Source of the DNA: Candidatus Bathyarchaeota archaeon | GTDB lineage: Archaea; Thermoproteota; Bathyarchaeia; TCS64 | NCBI GenBank assembly: GCA_017883585.1 | Contig: JADGNG010000023.1 | Location: 1-38,669, forward strand | DNA: 38,669 nt | Reading direction: 5' to 3' | In this document: positions 1 through 8,537 of the stretch, piece by piece | Layout of the letters: every line of letters starts with the position of its first letter | Numbering within the stretch: the stretch's first letter is position 1 | Made by a program: the position numbers and the translations under genes | Notes under the pieces: generated by a model | Databases searched by the model: none | Seen by the model: the letters and a program-made list of their open reading frames with translations, nothing else | Told to the model about the DNA's origin: nothing

Positions 1-1448
1 GCCTGATCCTTCGCCTTAAGCTCCCCAGTGTCGAGGATGAGCCCGTGCCCTCCGAACTTCTTCTCCGCTCCCGCACGGCTGAGCTGCCGGTGGACCTCAA
101 GTCTCTCCTCAAACGCCTCACGTGTGAGGGAGGTCGCCTTGGTCCCCCCGAACTCCTTGATCACCTCGTAGGGTAGCCCGAAGCTCTCGTAGAGCGTGAA
201 CGCGGTCTCCGTGTCCACGGTCTCGTAGCGCTCCAGCTTGCGCATGCCGTTGATGAATGTGTTGCGGAACTTCTGGTTCTCACCCCGGAACACAACCAGT
301 ATCCTCTCCCTATCCAGCTTGTAGGTCCCGGCGTACTCGTCGCACACGATCCCGAAGAGCCGCTCAAGCGTTTCCCCGGAGCTGGCGCTAAGACTGTTCA
401 CGTCTCCCTCGCCGCGCTCAAGAATGCTCGCGTGGACAATAGACCGCCTCAGCAGCTTACGGAGCATGTACCCGCGATCCTTATTTGATGGTTCGACGCC
501 ATCCGTGATGAGGAAAGACGCAGCGCGCACGTGGTCCGCGATGATCCTCTTCGACCTCATACCCTCGGCACCCCCTGGAAGCATATCGATTAGCCGCTTG
601 AGCGTGTCAATCTGGAACATGTCCGAGTTCCCGGTGACCGCGGCGCTTATTCTCTCCAGCCCTCCGCCGAAGTCGACGTTTCTCTGGGGCAGCTTCTCGA
701 ACCTACCGTCCTCGGTCTTCGTGTATTCCATGAAGACCGAGTTACCTATCTCCATGAACCTCCCGCACTCGCAGTTCGGGTGGCAGTGTGGCCCATACTT
801 GAGGTCGTGAGGAGTGCCGAAGTCGTAGAATATCTCCGAGTCCGGCCCACCCGGCTCGCGGGCAGGCATTTTCTCCGGCGGACCCGCCCGGCTCCACCAG
901 TTCTTTTTCGAGCTATAGTAAAAAATCCTGCCCCCCTGCATCCCCACCTCGTTCCCCCTGTTGGGGTCGCCAATGAAGACGGCCTTCGTATCTATTTTCG
1001 CCTTCTTGAAGAGTTTACGCCATATCTCGACGGACTCATCGTCCCTCGGGATGCTATACTTCTCCTCCCCCGCGAAGACGGTGACGTAGAGCTGGGAGGG
1101 GTTTATCCCCAGCTCTTTCACTAAGAAATCGAAGACCCACGGGAGCTGCTCCGGCTTGAAGTAGTCGCCCAGCGACCAGTTTCCCAGCATCTCGAAGAAT
1201 GTAGTGTGCCTGTTATCCCCCACCTCGTCAATGTCCTCCGACCTGAAGCACTTCTGAGAGTTTACGAGGCGCCTCCCGTTGGGATTAGGTTCGCCGAGGA
1301 GGTACTTGATCAACGGTTGCATGCCCGACCCGGTGAAGAGCGTCGTAACGTCCCCCTCGGGTAACAGGGAGGCCGACGGGATTAGCGTGTGTCCTATTTG
1401 CGTATAGTAGGCGAGGAACCGACTGCGGATTTCGTCGGAGGTGAGCAT
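1..1448 (-). CDS. alaS: Alanyl-tRNA synthetase, N-terminal part (gene runs off the left edge)
   Basis: Reverse-strand frame from ATG at 1448 is open to the window edge: MLTSDEIRSRFLAYYTQIGHTLIPSASLLPEGDVTTLFTGSGMQPLIKYLLGEPNPNGRRLVNSQKCFRSEDIDEVGDNRHTTFFEMLGNWSLGDYFK... Class II AlaRS core. Absent from the ORF track because its stop lies outside the window. Confidence 0.95.
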   Translation of the reverse strand, partial: MLTSDEIRSRFLAYYTQIGHTLIPSASLLPEGDVTTLFTGSGMQPLIKYLLGEPNPNGRRLVNSQKCFRSEDIDEVGDNRHTTFFEMLGNWSLGDYFKPEQLPWVFDFLVKELGINPSQLYVTVFAGEEKYSIPRDDESVEIWRKLFKKAKIDTKAVFIGDPNRGNEVGMQGGRIFYYSSKKNWWSRAGPPEKMPAREPGGPDSEIFYDFGTPHDLKYGPHCHPNCECGRFMEIGNSVFMEYTKTEDGRFEKLPQRNVDFGGGLERISAAVTGNSDMFQIDTLKRLIDMLPGGAEGMRSKRIIADHVRAASFLITDGVEPSNKDRGYMLRKLLRRSIVHASILERGEGDVNSLSASSGETLERLFGIVCDEYAGTYKLDRERILVVFRGENQKFRNTFINGMRKLERYETVDTETAFTLYESFGLPYEVIKEFGGTKATSLTREAFEERLEVHRQLSRAGAEKKFGGHGLILDTGELKAKDQ

Positions 1449-1603
1449 CCCAAGAGAATGATTGGGCTCCACTGAAAATCTTTTTGAATTGCAAGCCGGT
1501 CCCCGCCCGTTTTTCCACTAACTATGCAGCCCCCTGGAGGGTAACGTAAAATGAATAGAACTTCGGGAAACGAAAATTGCTAAGAAATAAAAGGTTTAAG
1601 AGA

Positions 1604-1906
1604 TTAACCGAAGAGGGCGCCCAGACCCTGGAGGTCCTCTTCCTTCTTCTCCTCAACCTTTGGCTTGGCGGCTGCCTTCTTCTCCTCCTTGACCTCAGTT
1701 GGCGCGGCGGCTGGGGCTGCGGCGGCTGCGAAGACCGGCGCCTTAAGTGCCTCGTCGATGTTGACCTCTGCGAGGGCTGCGACGAGTGCCTTGATGCGTA
1801 CACCGTCGGCGGCTACACCGGCGGCTGCGAGTATGGCGGTGACCGCCTCCTCAGTGATTGGCTTCTTAGCGCTGTGGAGAAGCATAGCGGCGTACATGTA
1901 CTCCAT
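1604..1906 (-). CDS. rpl12: Ribosomal stalk protein P1 (archaeal L12)
   Basis: [45 protein letters not shown]... ending in the stalk tail [16 protein letters not shown]; internal ATG at 1906 preferred over the longer ORF. Confidence 0.95.
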   Translation of the reverse strand: MEYMYAAMLLHSAKKPITEEAVTAILAAAGVAADGVRIKALVAALAEVNIDEALKAPVFAAAAAPAAAPTEVKEEKKAAAKPKVEEKKEEDLQGLGALFG

Positions 1907-2034
1907 TTTAATACACCTATTCCTTGAACTGCTATGAAAGGAACAATATATCCTGCATTTAATCTTTCCTATAAGGAGCCCCCGCCCTTGTGGCAACCGT
2001 TAAAGGGGCTCAGACGCCTCTTGAATCGATTATA

Positions 2035-2967
2035 ATGGTCAAGAGGATACAGAAGATACCCTTCGAGAAACTCACACCCTCCGGGACATCGACCCTAAGC
2101 CCTTTCAACAAGCCCATCGCCACCGTCAAACCCGGTGAGGAGGTCGAGATAGAGACTTGGGATGCCTTCGGCGGCTGCATCAAGACCGAGCAGACGCGCG
2201 CCCAGGCTCTGGAGAAGGGGGTCAAGGTCCCCGTCAATCCCGTCACCGGCCCCATCTACGTCGAGGGCGCGGAACCCGGCGACAGCCTAACCGTTGAGAT
2301 ACTAGGCATCGAGCTACCCAGCAGCGGGGCGACGACTATAAGCCCCGGCTTCGGCAGCCTCGAGGGTTGGCTAAACCTCATGATCCCAAGGACGAGGATC
2401 AGCGAGATCAAGGCAGGTAAGGTACTCTACAGGACCGATAGCGGTAGGATCGTGGAGGTCACTGCTGAGCCCTTCATCGGCACCATCGGCAACTCCCCCG
2501 TCTACGAGGCGATAAACACCCTCACCCCCGGCCCACACGGCGGCAACATGGACTGCCCCGACATTCGCCCCGGCAACACCCTCATCCTCCCCGTAAACCA
2601 GCCCGGCGCCCTCTTCGGCTTAGGTGACGTCCACGCCGTCCAGGGAGACGGAGAGGTTGGCGGCTCAGCCATCGAGATACCTGCTGTCGTCAAGCTCAGG
2701 TTCGGCGTAAAGAGGCACTACCCAATAGCATGGCCCCGCGTAGAATCCCCCGAGGAGATCATGACCGTCTGCAGCGCCAAGCCTCTCGAGGACGCAGCCC
2801 GCCTCGCCCACCGCGAACTCGTAAACTGGATGGTTGCCGACTACGGCTGGGCCCGCGACGACGCCTATATGTTCCAGAGCATCGCCGCCAAGTCCCGGAT
2901 AGCTCAGATAGTCGACCCTCTCTACACCGTCGTCGCAAAGATGCCGAAGAAGTACCTCAAGCCGTGA
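2035..2967 (+). CDS. Acetamidase/formamidase family amidohydrolase
   Basis: MVKRIQKIPFEKLTPSG...NTLILPVNQPGALFGLGDVHAVQGDGEVGGSAIEIPA; FmdA/AmdA-family motifs. Confidence 0.88.
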   Translation: MVKRIQKIPFEKLTPSGTSTLSPFNKPIATVKPGEEVEIETWDAFGGCIKTEQTRAQALEKGVKVPVNPVTGPIYVEGAEPGDSLTVEILGIELPSSGATTISPGFGSLEGWLNLMIPRTRISEIKAGKVLYRTDSGRIVEVTAEPFIGTIGNSPVYEAINTLTPGPHGGNMDCPDIRPGNTLILPVNQPGALFGLGDVHAVQGDGEVGGSAIEIPAVVKLRFGVKRHYPIAWPRVESPEEIMTVCSAKPLEDAARLAHRELVNWMVADYGWARDDAYMFQSIAAKSRIAQIVDPLYTVVAKMPKKYLKP

Positions 2968-2971
2968 TCTC

Positions 2972-3262
2972 ATGGACAAATGCCCGAAATGCGGCGGAGT
3001 CCTGACGGAAGGCGAGATCAGGTTCGCCAGCGACTCCGAGATGCCCAGCCCGATGAACTACATGGCAGGCATACCCAGGGGAGGCGCACCCAGCGTCTAC
3101 CCCACCTCAACTAGCTGCCCCTACTGGGAGGAGAAGACCGGGCGCAGGACTGGTTTCATCATCAAGAGCGAGGAGAAGAAAACCCTGAAGATAAATGCAT
3201 ACAGGTGCACCCTATGCGGGTACATAGAGATGTACACCTCCGACAAGCATGAGAAGCGCTAG
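2972..3262 (+). CDS. Small zinc-ribbon protein (two CxxC pairs)
   Basis: MDKCPKCGGVLTEGEI...YRCTLCGYIEMYTSDKHEKR; CPKCG and CTLCG knuckles; starts 4 nt after the preceding stop. Confidence 0.75.
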   Translation: MDKCPKCGGVLTEGEIRFASDSEMPSPMNYMAGIPRGGAPSVYPTSTSCPYWEEKTGRRTGFIIKSEEKKTLKINAYRCTLCGYIEMYTSDKHEKR

Positions 3263-3302
3263 ACCTGCCCGAGAATGTCGCCTTCAGCAACTCCTCCCAG
3301 TT

Positions 3303-3524
3303 CTAGGAGCTCTCAAGCTCCGTGAGCTTCGCCTTCCACTTATCCGGTTGGCCCCCGCCCCCGCCGCTTGCCCTCCACGCGTCAATGCAGACCTTGTAAA
3401 AATCCATCAATATCTAGTCCGCCTCGAAGTCGCACGAGCGAACCTCGATGAAAGCATATTTCCTCTGCTCATTAAACGGATGGACCCACCATTCTGTATT
3501 TAAACCGGGTACATTGTTCCTCAT
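3303..3524 (-). other. Two consecutive short reverse-strand ORFs, possible small proteins or gene remnant
   Basis: 3414..3524: MRNNVPGLNTEWWVHPFNEQRKYAFIEVRSCDFEAD*; 3303..3407: MDFYKVCIDAWRASGGGGGQPDKWKAKLTELESS*. Protein-like composition but both under 40 aa; in different frames. Confidence 0.25.
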
Positions 3525-3634
3525 TTTTAAAAGGAACCCTAAGCCGCGCGCCTCCGGGGGACTTGGATACGTCGGCTAAACCTTTAAATTTGGAGGGCGT
3601 GGTTAACAGTTGCTAAAAAGCGGGGAAAGGCACA

Positions 3635-3643
3635 TCTATATAT
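3635..3643 (+). promoter_or_regulatory. Putative TATA box for the rps19e ribosomal operon
   Basis: tctatatat about 50 nt upstream of the rps19e ATG at 3690. Confidence 0.5.
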
Positions 3644-3689
3644 GCCACTCCCTGCACCGATAGAGTAGCATCTGGGAAAAGGGAACGAG

Positions 3690-4145
3690 ATGACGACAGC
3701 TTACGACGTGCCAGCCGACGTGCTCATAGGGAAACTAAGCAGCTACATCAAGGAGAACATCAAGGAAGTCACCCCCCCGGAGTGGGCGGCCCACGTCAAG
3801 ACGGGCAGCCACGTGGAGAGGGTGCCACAGGTGCCCGACTGGTGGTACGTCAGGACCGCCTCCATACTCAGAAAACTCTACATGAGCGGACCTGTAGGGG
3901 TCCAGAGGCTCAGAGGCGAGTACGGCGGACGAAAGAGGAAGGGTGACGCTCCCGCGCACCACAGGAAGGCGGGCGGAAGCATCATCCGCGCATCCCTCCA
4001 GCAACTCGAGAAGGCGGGCCTCGTTGACAAGGTCGATAAATCCGGCCGCATCCTCAGCAAGAAGGGCAGAAGCCTCCTCGACGCAATGTCGACCCAGATA
4101 AAGAAGGACCTGGACAGGGAAAGGCCTGAGATAAAGGCAGTATAG
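3690..4145 (+). CDS. rps19e: Ribosomal protein S19e
   Basis: MTTAYDVPADVLIGKLSSYIKE...PDWWYVRTASILRKLYMSGPVGVQRLRGEYGGRKRKG... Confidence 0.97.
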   Translation: MTTAYDVPADVLIGKLSSYIKENIKEVTPPEWAAHVKTGSHVERVPQVPDWWYVRTASILRKLYMSGPVGVQRLRGEYGGRKRKGDAPAHHRKAGGSIIRASLQQLEKAGLVDKVDKSGRILSKKGRSLLDAMSTQIKKDLDRERPEIKAV

Positions 4146-4157
4146 TCGTGGTCGCCG

Positions 4158-4496
4158 ATGTCGGGTGACGAGGAGCTACAGAGACTCAAGGCCCAGCGCA
4201 TGGCGGAGCTTCAGGCGAGGCAGCAGCAGGGCGCAGAACAGCAGCGCGCCGCGGCCGAGGCCGAGGCCCAGAAGCAGAACATCATGCGCCGACTCCTGAC
4301 TCCCGAGGCGCGGCTCCGGCTCGCCAACATCAAGATGGTGCGCCCCGAGTTCGGCCAGCAGCTCGAACTCGAGCTCGTCCAAATCGCCCAGGGTGGAAGA
4401 GTACCCCTCCCAATCACGGACGAACAGCTGAAGAGGCTCCTCGTCCAGCTGGAAGGGCAGCAGAAGAAGAGGGACATAAGCATAAGGAGACTATAA
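4158..4496 (+). CDS. DNA-binding protein, PDCD5/TFAR19 family
   Basis: [51 protein letters not shown]; located between rps19e and rpl39e as in many archaea. Confidence 0.92.
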   Translation: MSGDEELQRLKAQRMAELQARQQQGAEQQRAAAEAEAQKQNIMRRLLTPEARLRLANIKMVRPEFGQQLELELVQIAQGGRVPLPITDEQLKRLLVQLEGQQKKRDISIRRL

Positions 4497-4498
4497 CG

Positions 4499-4657
4499 AT
4501 GGCAAGAAACAAGCCGCTCGCATACAAGCTCCGCCTCATTAAGGCGGGCAAGTCCAGCAGATCGGTCCCCGCGTGGATCATAGCCAAGACCAACGGTAAG
4601 GTACGCTGGAGCCCTAAGAGCGTACGCGCATGGCGCACCAGGAAACTCAAGGACTGA
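4499..4657 (+). CDS. rpl39e: Ribosomal protein L39e
   Basis: 52 aa [52 protein letters not shown]; below the ORF-track size cutoff. Confidence 0.96.
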   Translation: MARNKPLAYKLRLIKAGKSSRSVPAWIIAKTNGKVRWSPKSVRAWRTRKLKD

Positions 4658-4663
4658 TGAACG

Positions 4664-5059
4664 ATGTCTGAAACCGAGCGAATATATACGGTTCCTCTCA
4701 AAGAGGCCTGGAACGCCCAGCGCTACAGGCGAAGCGAGAGGGCCATGATGGTCCTCAAAGCGTTCGCCAAGCGCCACATGAAGGCGGAGACCATCACAGT
4801 CGACACCACCGTCAACGAAGCCATCTGGGCACGCGGCATAAAGAGCCCACCCCACAAGATCAGGGTCAAGATGACCAAGGACGACGAGGGCGCAGTCACA
4901 ATCACGATGGCCGAGGTCGAGGCTAAGCCCGAGACGAAGGAGTCCAAGAAGGAGCCCAAGTCAAAGGCGAAGGCCAAGGCGGCCAAGGAAGAGTCGAAAG
5001 TCGAGGCGAAGGCTGAAGCAGAAGGAGAACCCAAGGTAGAGGCTGAGAAGAAGGAATGA
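4664..5059 (+). CDS. rpl31e: Ribosomal protein L31e with long Lys/Glu/Ala-rich C-terminal tail
   Basis: MSETERIYTVPLKEAWNAQRYRRSERAMMVLKAFAKRHMKAE...; tail KPETKESKKEPKSKAKAKAAKEESKVEAKAEAEGEPKVEAEKKE. Confidence 0.95.
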   Translation: MSETERIYTVPLKEAWNAQRYRRSERAMMVLKAFAKRHMKAETITVDTTVNEAIWARGIKSPPHKIRVKMTKDDEGAVTITMAEVEAKPETKESKKEPKSKAKAKAAKEESKVEAKAEAEGEPKVEAEKKE

Positions 5060-5268
5060 GCGAAGTAAAGATTTTCCGGGTCAAGGGCGAGATAAACAAG
5101 CAGAAATTCTTCATCCCCATGGCCTTCAGCCAGGAGATCCGTGCGGTCAAGATGGAGCACGCCGTCGAGCGCATCTACGCCGAGATGGGTAGCCGTCACC
5201 GCGCCAAGCGTAACCAGATAACCATCTTCAGCGTAGAGGAAGTCCAGCCCACGGAGAAGGCGGGTTAA
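5056..5268 (+). CDS. rplX: Ribosomal protein LX (L18Ae/L20a)
   Basis: MSEVKIFRVKGEINKQKFFIPMAFSQEIRAVKMEHAVERIYAEMGSRHRAKRNQITIFSVEEV; overlaps the rpl31e stop by 4 nt. Confidence 0.93.
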   Translation: MSEVKIFRVKGEINKQKFFIPMAFSQEIRAVKMEHAVERIYAEMGSRHRAKRNQITIFSVEEVQPTEKAG

Positions 5269-5273
5269 CCCCC

Positions 5274-5720
5274 ATGGCCTCCCCCAGCAAAGAGGACCAG
5301 CTACGCAGGATTCTATACGAGCTACAGATGATGGAGGGCACAGCTCAGGTCCTCCAGCAAAGGCTCCAGATACTTACAAGCGCCCAGCAGGAGCTGCGCG
5401 TGAGCCAGCAGAGCCTAAACGATATGAAGGAGCTAAAGCCCGAGACGCCGATGCTCGTCCCCATCGGCGGTGCCGCATTCATACACGCAAAGACGGGCCC
5501 CATCGAGAAGGTCATAGTCGGCATAGGAGCCGACGTCTCCGTCGAAATGGAGTTCCCCAAGGCGCTAGAAGACGTGAACAAGCGCCTCGAGGAGGTCGAG
5601 AAGACGCTCACCTCGGTCGAGGAGCAGCTGGGACAGGTCCTAGCCCAGATGCAGAGCCACCAGGAAGTAGGTAACCGGCTCTCAGCCGAGCTTCAGGGTG
5701 GGGCACCCAATGTTCGATAG
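5274..5720 (+). CDS. pfdA: Prefoldin alpha subunit
   Basis: Coiled-coil ends with central hairpin ...MLVPIGGAAFIHAKTGPIEKVIVGIGADVSVEM...; position before ftsY. Confidence 0.92.
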   Translation: MASPSKEDQLRRILYELQMMEGTAQVLQQRLQILTSAQQELRVSQQSLNDMKELKPETPMLVPIGGAAFIHAKTGPIEKVIVGIGADVSVEMEFPKALEDVNKRLEEVEKTLTSVEEQLGQVLAQMQSHQEVGNRLSAELQGGAPNVR

Positions 5721-6621
5721 GCTCAAGCAGGGCCTAAAAGGCATAGTCGAGAAGATTTCTAAGACCGGCCTAACCGAGAAGGACCTGGAGCCACTCGTCT
5801 GGGACCTCCAGATGCAGCTCATAGGCGCCGACGTCTCAGTGCAGGTCGCGGAGAAGGTCTGCGAGGAGCTGAAGACGCGCCTCATGGGGGAGGAGGCCAA
5901 CCGCTTCGGCAGCAAATCCGACGTCGTCAAGAAGGCTCTGAAGGAGTCGATCGAGTCGGTGATGCAGACGGGGAAGGGTATTGACCTCGTCAAGGCTGTC
6001 GCCGAGGCGAAGAAGCAGGACCACCCATACGTCATCATGTTCGTCGGAATCAACGGCACCGGCAAGACCACAAGCATCGCCAAGGTCACCCATCTCCTCC
6101 AGAAGAACGACTTCACAGTCGTCCTCGCCTCAGGGGACACCTACAGAGCCGGGGCCATTGAGCAGCTGGAGGAGCACGCGAGGCGACTCGACGTCAAGAT
6201 CATCAGGCACCAGTACGGGAGCGATGCCGCGGCGGTGGGCTACGACACCGTCCAGTACGCTAAGGCGAAGGGCATCGACGCCGTCCTTATAGACACCGCG
6301 GGGCGCATGCAGACGAACCGCAACCTCATGGACGAGCTGACGAAGATCAAACGCGTCGTACAGCCCGACCTCACCCTCATGATCCTCGACTCACTTATCG
6401 GCAACGACGCGACAGAGCAGGCCCTCAGCTTCAACAAGGTCGTTGGCTTCGACGCGGCTATCCTCACGAAGGTGGATGCCGACGCGAAGGGTGGGTCGAG
6501 CCTTAGCGTCAGTTTCCTCACGGGGAAGCCCGTCATCTACGTCGGTGTGGGCCAGGGGTACGACGACCTTCAGCCTTTCGACGCGGGGTGGTTCGCGGAG
6601 AAGCTCCTCGGGGATTCGTAA
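5710..6621 (+). CDS. ftsY: Signal recognition particle receptor FtsY
   Basis: MFDRLKQGLKGIVEKISKTGLTEKDLEPLVWDL...MFVGINGTGKTTSIAK...GDTYRAGAIEQLEEHA...DTAGRMQTNRNLMDEL...TKVDADAKGGSSLS. Confidence 0.96.
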   Translation: MFDRLKQGLKGIVEKISKTGLTEKDLEPLVWDLQMQLIGADVSVQVAEKVCEELKTRLMGEEANRFGSKSDVVKKALKESIESVMQTGKGIDLVKAVAEAKKQDHPYVIMFVGINGTGKTTSIAKVTHLLQKNDFTVVLASGDTYRAGAIEQLEEHARRLDVKIIRHQYGSDAAAVGYDTVQYAKAKGIDAVLIDTAGRMQTNRNLMDELTKIKRVVQPDLTLMILDSLIGNDATEQALSFNKVVGFDAAILTKVDADAKGGSSLSVSFLTGKPVIYVGVGQGYDDLQPFDAGWFAEKLLGDS

Positions 6622-6661
6622 AGGATTTAAGGGTACCGTGCGCCTGAGAGGGCGGTAAGCG

Positions 6662-6835
6662 ATGGGCATCAACGAATTCATCGAGAGCGCGAAGAGGCTT
6701 CTGGTCACCATCAACAGGCCCGACTGGAAGACGTTCAGCCTAAGCCTTAAGATCGTGCTCCTAGGCGTCGGCGTTCTCGGGATCATCGGCTACATCATAC
6801 GCCTCGTCGCCGTCGTGCTTCAGCCAGTCGGCTGA
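6662..6835 (+). CDS. secE: Preprotein translocase SecE/Sec61-gamma
   Basis: 57 aa MGINEFIESAKRLLVTINRPDWKTFSLSLKIVLLGVGVLGIIGYIIRLVAVVLQPVG; single TM helix; directly upstream of spt5. Confidence 0.93.
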   Translation: MGINEFIESAKRLLVTINRPDWKTFSLSLKIVLLGVGVLGIIGYIIRLVAVVLQPVG

Positions 6836-6908
6836 GCCTAGCCGTCCCAAACGGCGCAATTTTCCCCAACTTAGCAATATTAATATTAGCCATCTGCTTA
6901 CGCTTACG

Positions 6909-7391
6909 TTGCAACCGGACGTGGCAGATGTGCCAGACAAGCCCCAGACCCAGCTCTTCGCGGTGAAGGTTACAAACGGCCAGGAGAGGACTGTAGCCGA
7001 TATGCTCGCCGATAAGGCGAAGATCGAGCACATTTCGGTCCTGGCGATAATGGCGCCGTCGGAGCTGAAGGGCTACATAATCATTGAGAGCGTCAACCCT
7101 CACATGGTCGACGAGCTCATAAGGGGCGTACGTTATGCCAGGGAGCGAGTTCAGGGGACTGTCTCACCCGCAGAGGTTGAGCACTACCTTGAGACGAAGC
7201 CGGCCATCGAAGGCCTGGCTGAGGGCACCCTGGTGGACGTCGTAGCTGGGCCCTTCAAGGGGATGCAGGCGAGGGTGGTGCGCGTGGATACCTCCAAGGA
7301 GGAAGTCACGATCGAGATCCTGGAGGCGGCTTTTAGCCTGCCGATAACCGTCCACGCCGACTATGTCCGGGAGGTTAAAGGAGCTAATTAG
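6909..7391 (+). CDS. spt5: Transcription elongation factor Spt5 (NusG)
   Basis: TTG start; LFAVKVTNGQERTVADML...KGYIIIESVNPHMVDELIRGV...EGTLVDVVAGPFKGMQARVVRVD (NGN + KOW). Confidence 0.95.
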   Translation: MQPDVADVPDKPQTQLFAVKVTNGQERTVADMLADKAKIEHISVLAIMAPSELKGYIIIESVNPHMVDELIRGVRYARERVQGTVSPAEVEHYLETKPAIEGLAEGTLVDVVAGPFKGMQARVVRVDTSKEEVTIEILEAAFSLPITVHADYVREVKGAN

Positions 7392-7394
7392 AAA

Positions 7395-7880
7395 TTGGTA
7401 GAAAAGAAGTTCAACTTTATCGTCCCGGGTGGCGGGGCGACAGGTGGTCCGCCGATCGGCCCAGCGCTGGGTCCGATGGGTGTCAATATAATGAATATCG
7501 TCGCCGAGATCAACAAGCAGACCGGCGAGTATAAGGGGACTCCAGTCCCGGTGGACGTGTTCATCGACACGGACACGAGGGAGTTCACGGTCAAGGTCGG
7601 GATGCTGAGTACCTTCGCCCTGCTTACGCAGGCGGTCGGCATCTCTAAAGGCTCGGGCACTCCACACTCAGCGAAGGTGGGTGACATGCCCTTCGACCAA
7701 CTCGTGAGCGTCGCCAAAAAGAAGAGGGCGGGCCTATACGCTGCTACCCTCAAGACGGCTGTCCGCGAGGTCCTCGGCACGTGCCACAGCATGGGCGTCA
7801 CAGTCGACGGCAAACCCGCAAAAGAGGTCCAGGACCTCATAAAGAGTGGGGCCTACGACGCCCAGCTAAAGGAGGATTAA
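7395..7880 (+). CDS. rpl11: Ribosomal protein L11 (uL11)
   Basis: TTG start; FNFIVPGGGATGGPPIGPALGPMGVNIMNIVAEINKQTGEYKGTPVPVDVFID. Confidence 0.97.
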   Translation: MVEKKFNFIVPGGGATGGPPIGPALGPMGVNIMNIVAEINKQTGEYKGTPVPVDVFIDTDTREFTVKVGMLSTFALLTQAVGISKGSGTPHSAKVGDMPFDQLVSVAKKKRAGLYAATLKTAVREVLGTCHSMGVTVDGKPAKEVQDLIKSGAYDAQLKED

Positions 7881-7882
7881 AC

Positions 7883-8527
7883 ATGTCTCTCCAACGCAAG
7901 GACATAAACGAGGCAATCACCAAGGCGAGACAGGCCTCCAAGAAGCGCCGCTTCGAGCAGACCTTCGAACTCGCAATCAACCTCCGAGAACTCGACATGA
8001 AGCGCCCCGAGAATAGGGTCAACCTGCGCGTCCAGCTACCAAACGGGATCGGTGGACAGAAGGTCCTAGTCTTCGCGGGCGGAGACCTCGCCCTCAGAGC
8101 CCGCAGGAGCGGCGCCGACGAGGTCATCGAGCCGGCGGAGCTGGCTGAGCTTGCTAAGGACAAGAAGGCTGCAAAGAAGAGGCTCAAGGACTTCGACATA
8201 TTCATTAGCGAGGCACCGTTGATGCCGACGGTTGGTCGCGTCGCCGGTCCTATCCTGGGCCCGCGCGGCAAGATGCCTACCCCGGTACCACCACAGGCAC
8301 CAGTAGACAACGTCATCGAGCGCGAGCGCAGGGCCATAGTGCTGAGGACGAGGGATAAGATGTTCTGCCACTGCATGGTTGGTCGCGAAAACATGACCGA
8401 CGAGCAGGTCGCCCAGAACATCGAGGTCGTCCTCAACAACCTCGTCGCAGCGACGAAGAGAGGCTACGCAAACATCAAGAGCATCTACCTGAAGACGACC
8501 ATGGGAGAGGCCGTCAAGCTGTTCTGA
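7883..8527 (+). CDS. rpl1: Ribosomal protein L1 (uL1)
   Basis: ATG at 7883 (track ORF starts too early); MSLQRKDINEAITKARQASKKRRFEQTFELAINLRELDMKRPENRVNLRVQLPNGIG... ...GPRGKMPTPVPP. Confidence 0.97.
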   Translation: MSLQRKDINEAITKARQASKKRRFEQTFELAINLRELDMKRPENRVNLRVQLPNGIGGQKVLVFAGGDLALRARRSGADEVIEPAELAELAKDKKAAKKRLKDFDIFISEAPLMPTVGRVAGPILGPRGKMPTPVPPQAPVDNVIERERRAIVLRTRDKMFCHCMVGRENMTDEQVAQNIEVVLNNLVAATKRGYANIKSIYLKTTMGEAVKLF

Positions 8528-8537
8528 GGTGGCATGA

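Noticed and set aside
1577-1937. Forward ORFs over the P1 gene (Leu- or Ala-rich)
   Set aside because: Low-complexity antisense of the Ala/Lys/Glu-rich P1 hinge.
4211-4855. 214-aa reverse ORF over PDCD5/L39e/L31e
   Set aside because: Antisense to three recognised genes.
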